From an uncultured Bacteroidota bacterium (lineage in GTDB: Bacteria > Bacteroidota > Bacteroidia > Flavobacteriales > Flavobacteriaceae), in the NCBI GenBank assembly GCA_903913315.1, contig CAIWKX010000088.1, forward strand, positions 1 through 45,206: a stretch of 45,206 nt of DNA, read 5' to 3'. Below, in pieces: positions 44,101-45,206 of the stretch; position 1 is the stretch's first letter; each line of letters starts with the position of its first letter. The notes under the pieces are model-generated. The model ran no database searches, was not told the DNA's origin, and saw nothing but the letters and a program-made list of their open reading frames with translations. The translations under genes and the position numbers were made by a program.

Positions 44101-44276
44101 ATAATATCAGAATTCGCTCCCGCGTAACTCGTTGTAATAGAAATTTGTGCGGGATCAATAGAAGGAAATTCTCGCACTCCTAAAAACGTATACCCAATAA
44201 CTCCAAATAAGATGATGGTCAAGTTAAGAACAATCGTTAATACCGGTCTTTTTATGCTTAATGTGGATAAACTCAT
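41190..44276 (-). CDS. RND efflux permease, HAE1 (AcrB-like) family
   Basis: The 1028-residue inner-membrane proton antiporter has the usual RND plan: TM1 (about 12-33), a large periplasmic loop, TM2-6, a second loop and TM8-12. The proton-relay aspartates are D401-D402 in GLVVDDGIVVTENIF, equivalent to AcrB D407-D408. The lysine of the relay is in GLVTKNGILIVEFA. The sequence start (SIKRPVLTIVLNLTI) and FLEGFVGRLFREFG are typical of hydrophobe/amphiphile exporters rather than metal RNDs. It forms a tripartite pump with the adaptor upstream and the TolC protein downstream. Substrates (drugs, bile salts, dyes) cannot be set from sequence. Confidence 0.95.
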   Translation of the reverse strand: MSLSTLSIKRPVLTIVLNLTIILFGVIGYTFLGVREFPSIDPAQISITTSYAGANSDIIESQITEPIEKAINSIDGIKNITSSSVQGTSTITVEFNLNKDLETAANDVRDKVALAAKTLPIDIDAPPVVSKADANADAIISMTIQSDTRNQLELSDFAENTIGPRLETIPGVSGVQIWGQKRYAMRLWIDPVKLSSYGCTVSDVKTALNNQNIELPSGKLTGHNTELTVKTVGNLSKPEEFNNIIIKNNGTNIIKLSDIGRAELGPEVIETRMTQSGAPLVGVAIVPLPGANYLDISKAFYKKVDILKKDLPKDIKLNIAIDNTIFVKKSVEEVAETLGISILLVILIIYLFFRDWAIAFRPLIDIPVSLIATFFIMWMFGFSINVLTLLAIVLATGLVVDDGIVVTENIFKKVEEGMSPIEAAIKGSNEIFFAVISISITLAAVFLPVIFLEGFVGRLFREFGVVIGAAVLISAFVSLTLTPMLNAYLMKGGEQKKTKFYNLTEPFFQGLNSGYASALKSFIKRKWVSFPILIICFGLIYLFYNIIQKETAPYDDRSALVMTTTTAEGSSYDYTDKFMQELSRLIDDSIPEKKVCLVITAPGFNASATNSGRVRIALVDPDKRKQTQKQIAEKLTKWTKKYSDAKVSVTEQPTIAVNKKGGLPIQYIIQAPNFEKLREKIPQFMDEVSKDPTFSITDVNLKFNKPEINVSIDRDKAKSLGVSVLDIAQTLQLSLSGQRFGYFLKNGRQYQVIGQFEEKDRAKPLDLTSMFVKNSSGQLIQMDNVVHIEEKSNPPQLYHNNRSMSATVMAGLAPGKSIGDGIDAMNRIKAKVLDSSFTTDLGGESRDFVESGSNTSFAFGLALLLIFLILAAQFESFIDPFIIILTVPMAVAGALFSLWLFGQTWNIFSQIGTVMLIGLVTKNGILIVEFANQLREQGKSKYDAIVEAAEARLRPILMTSLAISIGALPIALSLGAAATSRIGMGVVIVGGTIFSLVLTLFVIPSIYLMWSKARKHHPEFDNLEEFEK

Positions 44277-44277
44277 T

Positions 44278-44319
44278 ATGATTTTTGATTTTAGAATTAT
44301 GATTTTTGATTTTAGAATT
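44278..44319 (-). repeat. two tandem 21-bp copies directly before the RND permease start
   Basis: The 76-bp gap between adaptor and permease contains two identical, adjacent 21-bp units (44278-44298 and 44299-44319). In the coding direction each reads AATTCTAAAATCAAAAATCA plus one T, and the second ends one base before the permease ATG. The repeat therefore forms the translation-initiation region of the permease, and changes in copy number would change the distance from adaptor stop to permease start. Confidence 0.9.
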
Positions 44320-44352
44320 TGGTTTTACTACCGAATTCTAATACAATAATTC

Positions 44353-45206
44353 TTAGGCTTTATTTTTTTCTTTACCTTTTCCTTTTCCTTTTATTTTAAT
44401 TGGAGCTTCATCTTTTAATGACATGACCCCAGAGGTAATTAAAGTATCGCCCACTTTTAAACCTGATAGGACTAAAACATCACTGTCGGTTCTTGCAGTG
44501 GTTTCTACCTTAATTTCTTTAGCAGTTCCGTTATTCGTGATATACACTTTCTTTCCATTTTGTATAGGAACTATAGCTTGCGATGGCACTACAATAGCGT
44601 CTTTAATAACCGCCAAAGGCAAATCAACATTAGCAAAAGTACCCGGTAATAATTTACCATTTGAATTATCTGCAAGCGCACGTACTTGCAATGTTCTTGT
44701 GTTAACATCAACTCCTGGTTCTAAAGCATACACTTTAGCAGAAAATTTTTCAGATGAATTGGTCGGAGTAAAATTGATAGTCGAATTGGTTTTAATCTGT
44801 GAAGCATACTTTTCAGGAATAGAAAACGTAATTTTCAATTTTCCTGTATTGACTAAATTGGCAATTAAAACAGTAGGAGTAACATAGGTTCCCGGAGATA
44901 TTTTTCGCAACCCAATTTTTCCAGAGAAGGGCGCTTTTACATCAGTTTTGCCAATTTGAGCACTGATTAATTGTGTTTGTGCTTTAGCCGACCGATAATC
45001 CGCACTGGCTATATCATATTCTTCTTGACTGATAGCTTCTTTCTGAAGTAATAGTTTGGCTCTTCTTTCATTTTCTGAAGCTAACGTTTCTTTGGTTTTA
45101 GCTTGCGCCAATTGTGCTCTTAATTCAACATCATTTATCTTAAAAAGAACTTGCCCTTGCGTAACATTGCTTCCTTCCTGAAAGTTAATCTTTTCAACGA
45201 TACCCG
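44353..45206 (-). CDS. RND efflux adaptor (membrane fusion protein), 5' end outside the window
   Basis: The frame stays open to the right edge, so the N-terminus is missing and 283 residues are visible. They begin within the lipoyl/barrel-sandwich domain (GIVEKINFQEGSNVTQGQVL). The alpha-helical hairpin (RAQLAQAKTKETLASENERR and on) follows, then the second lipoyl half (DVKAPFSGKIGLRKISPG), a beta-barrel domain (KITFSIPEKYAS, NTRTLQVRALADN), and the membrane-proximal domain ending in a Lys/Gly-rich tail. This is the HlyD/AcrA-type adaptor that links permease and TolC protein; the 76-bp gap to the permease and shared strand indicate one operon. The TTG that could serve as an internal start at 45109-45111 is not the real start. 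Confidence 0.92.
   Translation of the reverse strand, partial: GIVEKINFQEGSNVTQGQVLFKINDVELRAQLAQAKTKETLASENERRAKLLLQKEAISQEEYDIASADYRSAKAQTQLISAQIGKTDVKAPFSGKIGLRKISPGTYVTPTVLIANLVNTGKLKITFSIPEKYASQIKTNSTINFTPTNSSEKFSAKVYALEPGVDVNTRTLQVRALADNSNGKLLPGTFANVDLPLAVIKDAIVVPSQAIVPIQNGKKVYITNNGTAKEIKVETTARTDSDVLVLSGLKVGDTLITSGVMSLKDEAPIKIKGKGKGKEKNKA

Noticed and set aside
44423..44887. 154-codon plus-strand open frame inside the efflux adaptor gene
   Set aside because: It lies wholly antisense to a well-supported adaptor coding sequence, and its product shows no family motif.

Overview
The window looks like chromosomal DNA of a Bacteroidota species, most likely Flavobacterium or a close relative. 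It is AT-rich, and several intergenic regions carry the Bacteroidota promoter -7 box TAnnTTTG, in three cases with a TTG 18-20 bp upstream. It encodes PorQ of the type IX secretion system, and the protein families (short GlgB, UMF1-type MFS, BatA/VWA protein, NdpA, pRiA4b ORF-3 protein with an acidic tail) are typical of that group. No phage, IS element, CRISPR array or tRNA gene was found.

Layout. 1-230: a 5S rRNA, the end of an rRNA operon, followed by tandem terminators. 262-2310 (minus): an alpha/beta hydrolase, an endonuclease III and a broken 2H phosphoesterase (2'-5' RNA ligase-like) pseudogene. 2387-12164 (plus): an alpha-glucan block of glgE, maltokinase, glgB, a cytosolic GH31 alpha-glucosidase and an MFS permease. 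Two repeat-like elements lie between these genes. 12194-18600 (plus): a lipoprotein, lon, porQ, cmk and a NupG-type nucleoside permease. 18857-23179: rpsA (plus) converging on pheT (minus). 23207-26317: an aldehyde dehydrogenase/DUF779 pair, a convergent AraC-family regulator, and a matching 21-bp-spaced direct repeat upstream of the dehydrogenase. 26458-26667: ten tandem 21-bp units. 26694-31489 (minus): five overlapping genes, namely a BatA-like VWA membrane protein, a dihydroorotase homologue lacking its metal ligands, a DUF4870-type membrane protein, an exported protein and an esterase. 31637-32980 (minus): a DEAD-box helicase. 33141-35126 (plus): an orphan LuxR-type response regulator and a two-gene membrane/outer-membrane operon. 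35249-38890 (minus): a POTRA/beta-barrel protein, NdpA and a pRiA4b ORF-3 protein. 39075-39836: yaaA. 39872 to the end (minus): a tripartite RND efflux system whose adaptor gene runs off the window.

How the genes fit together. Maltokinase makes maltose-1-phosphate, GlgE polymerises it to alpha-1,4-glucan, GlgB branches the polymer, and the GH31 enzyme can hydrolyse alpha-glucosides. TreS, GlgA and GlgC are not in the window.

The most interesting signal is regulatory. The promoter of the response regulator and that of the following membrane/outer-membrane operon share the same architecture, TTCTAC-N16-TTCTAC-N22-TAnnTTTG, with identical spacings. This suggests a small autoregulated regulon. 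Other points of interest are the pseudo-dihydroorotase in its BatA operon, the 21-bp tandem array, and two long inverted repeats at 8096-8201 and 35141-35238.
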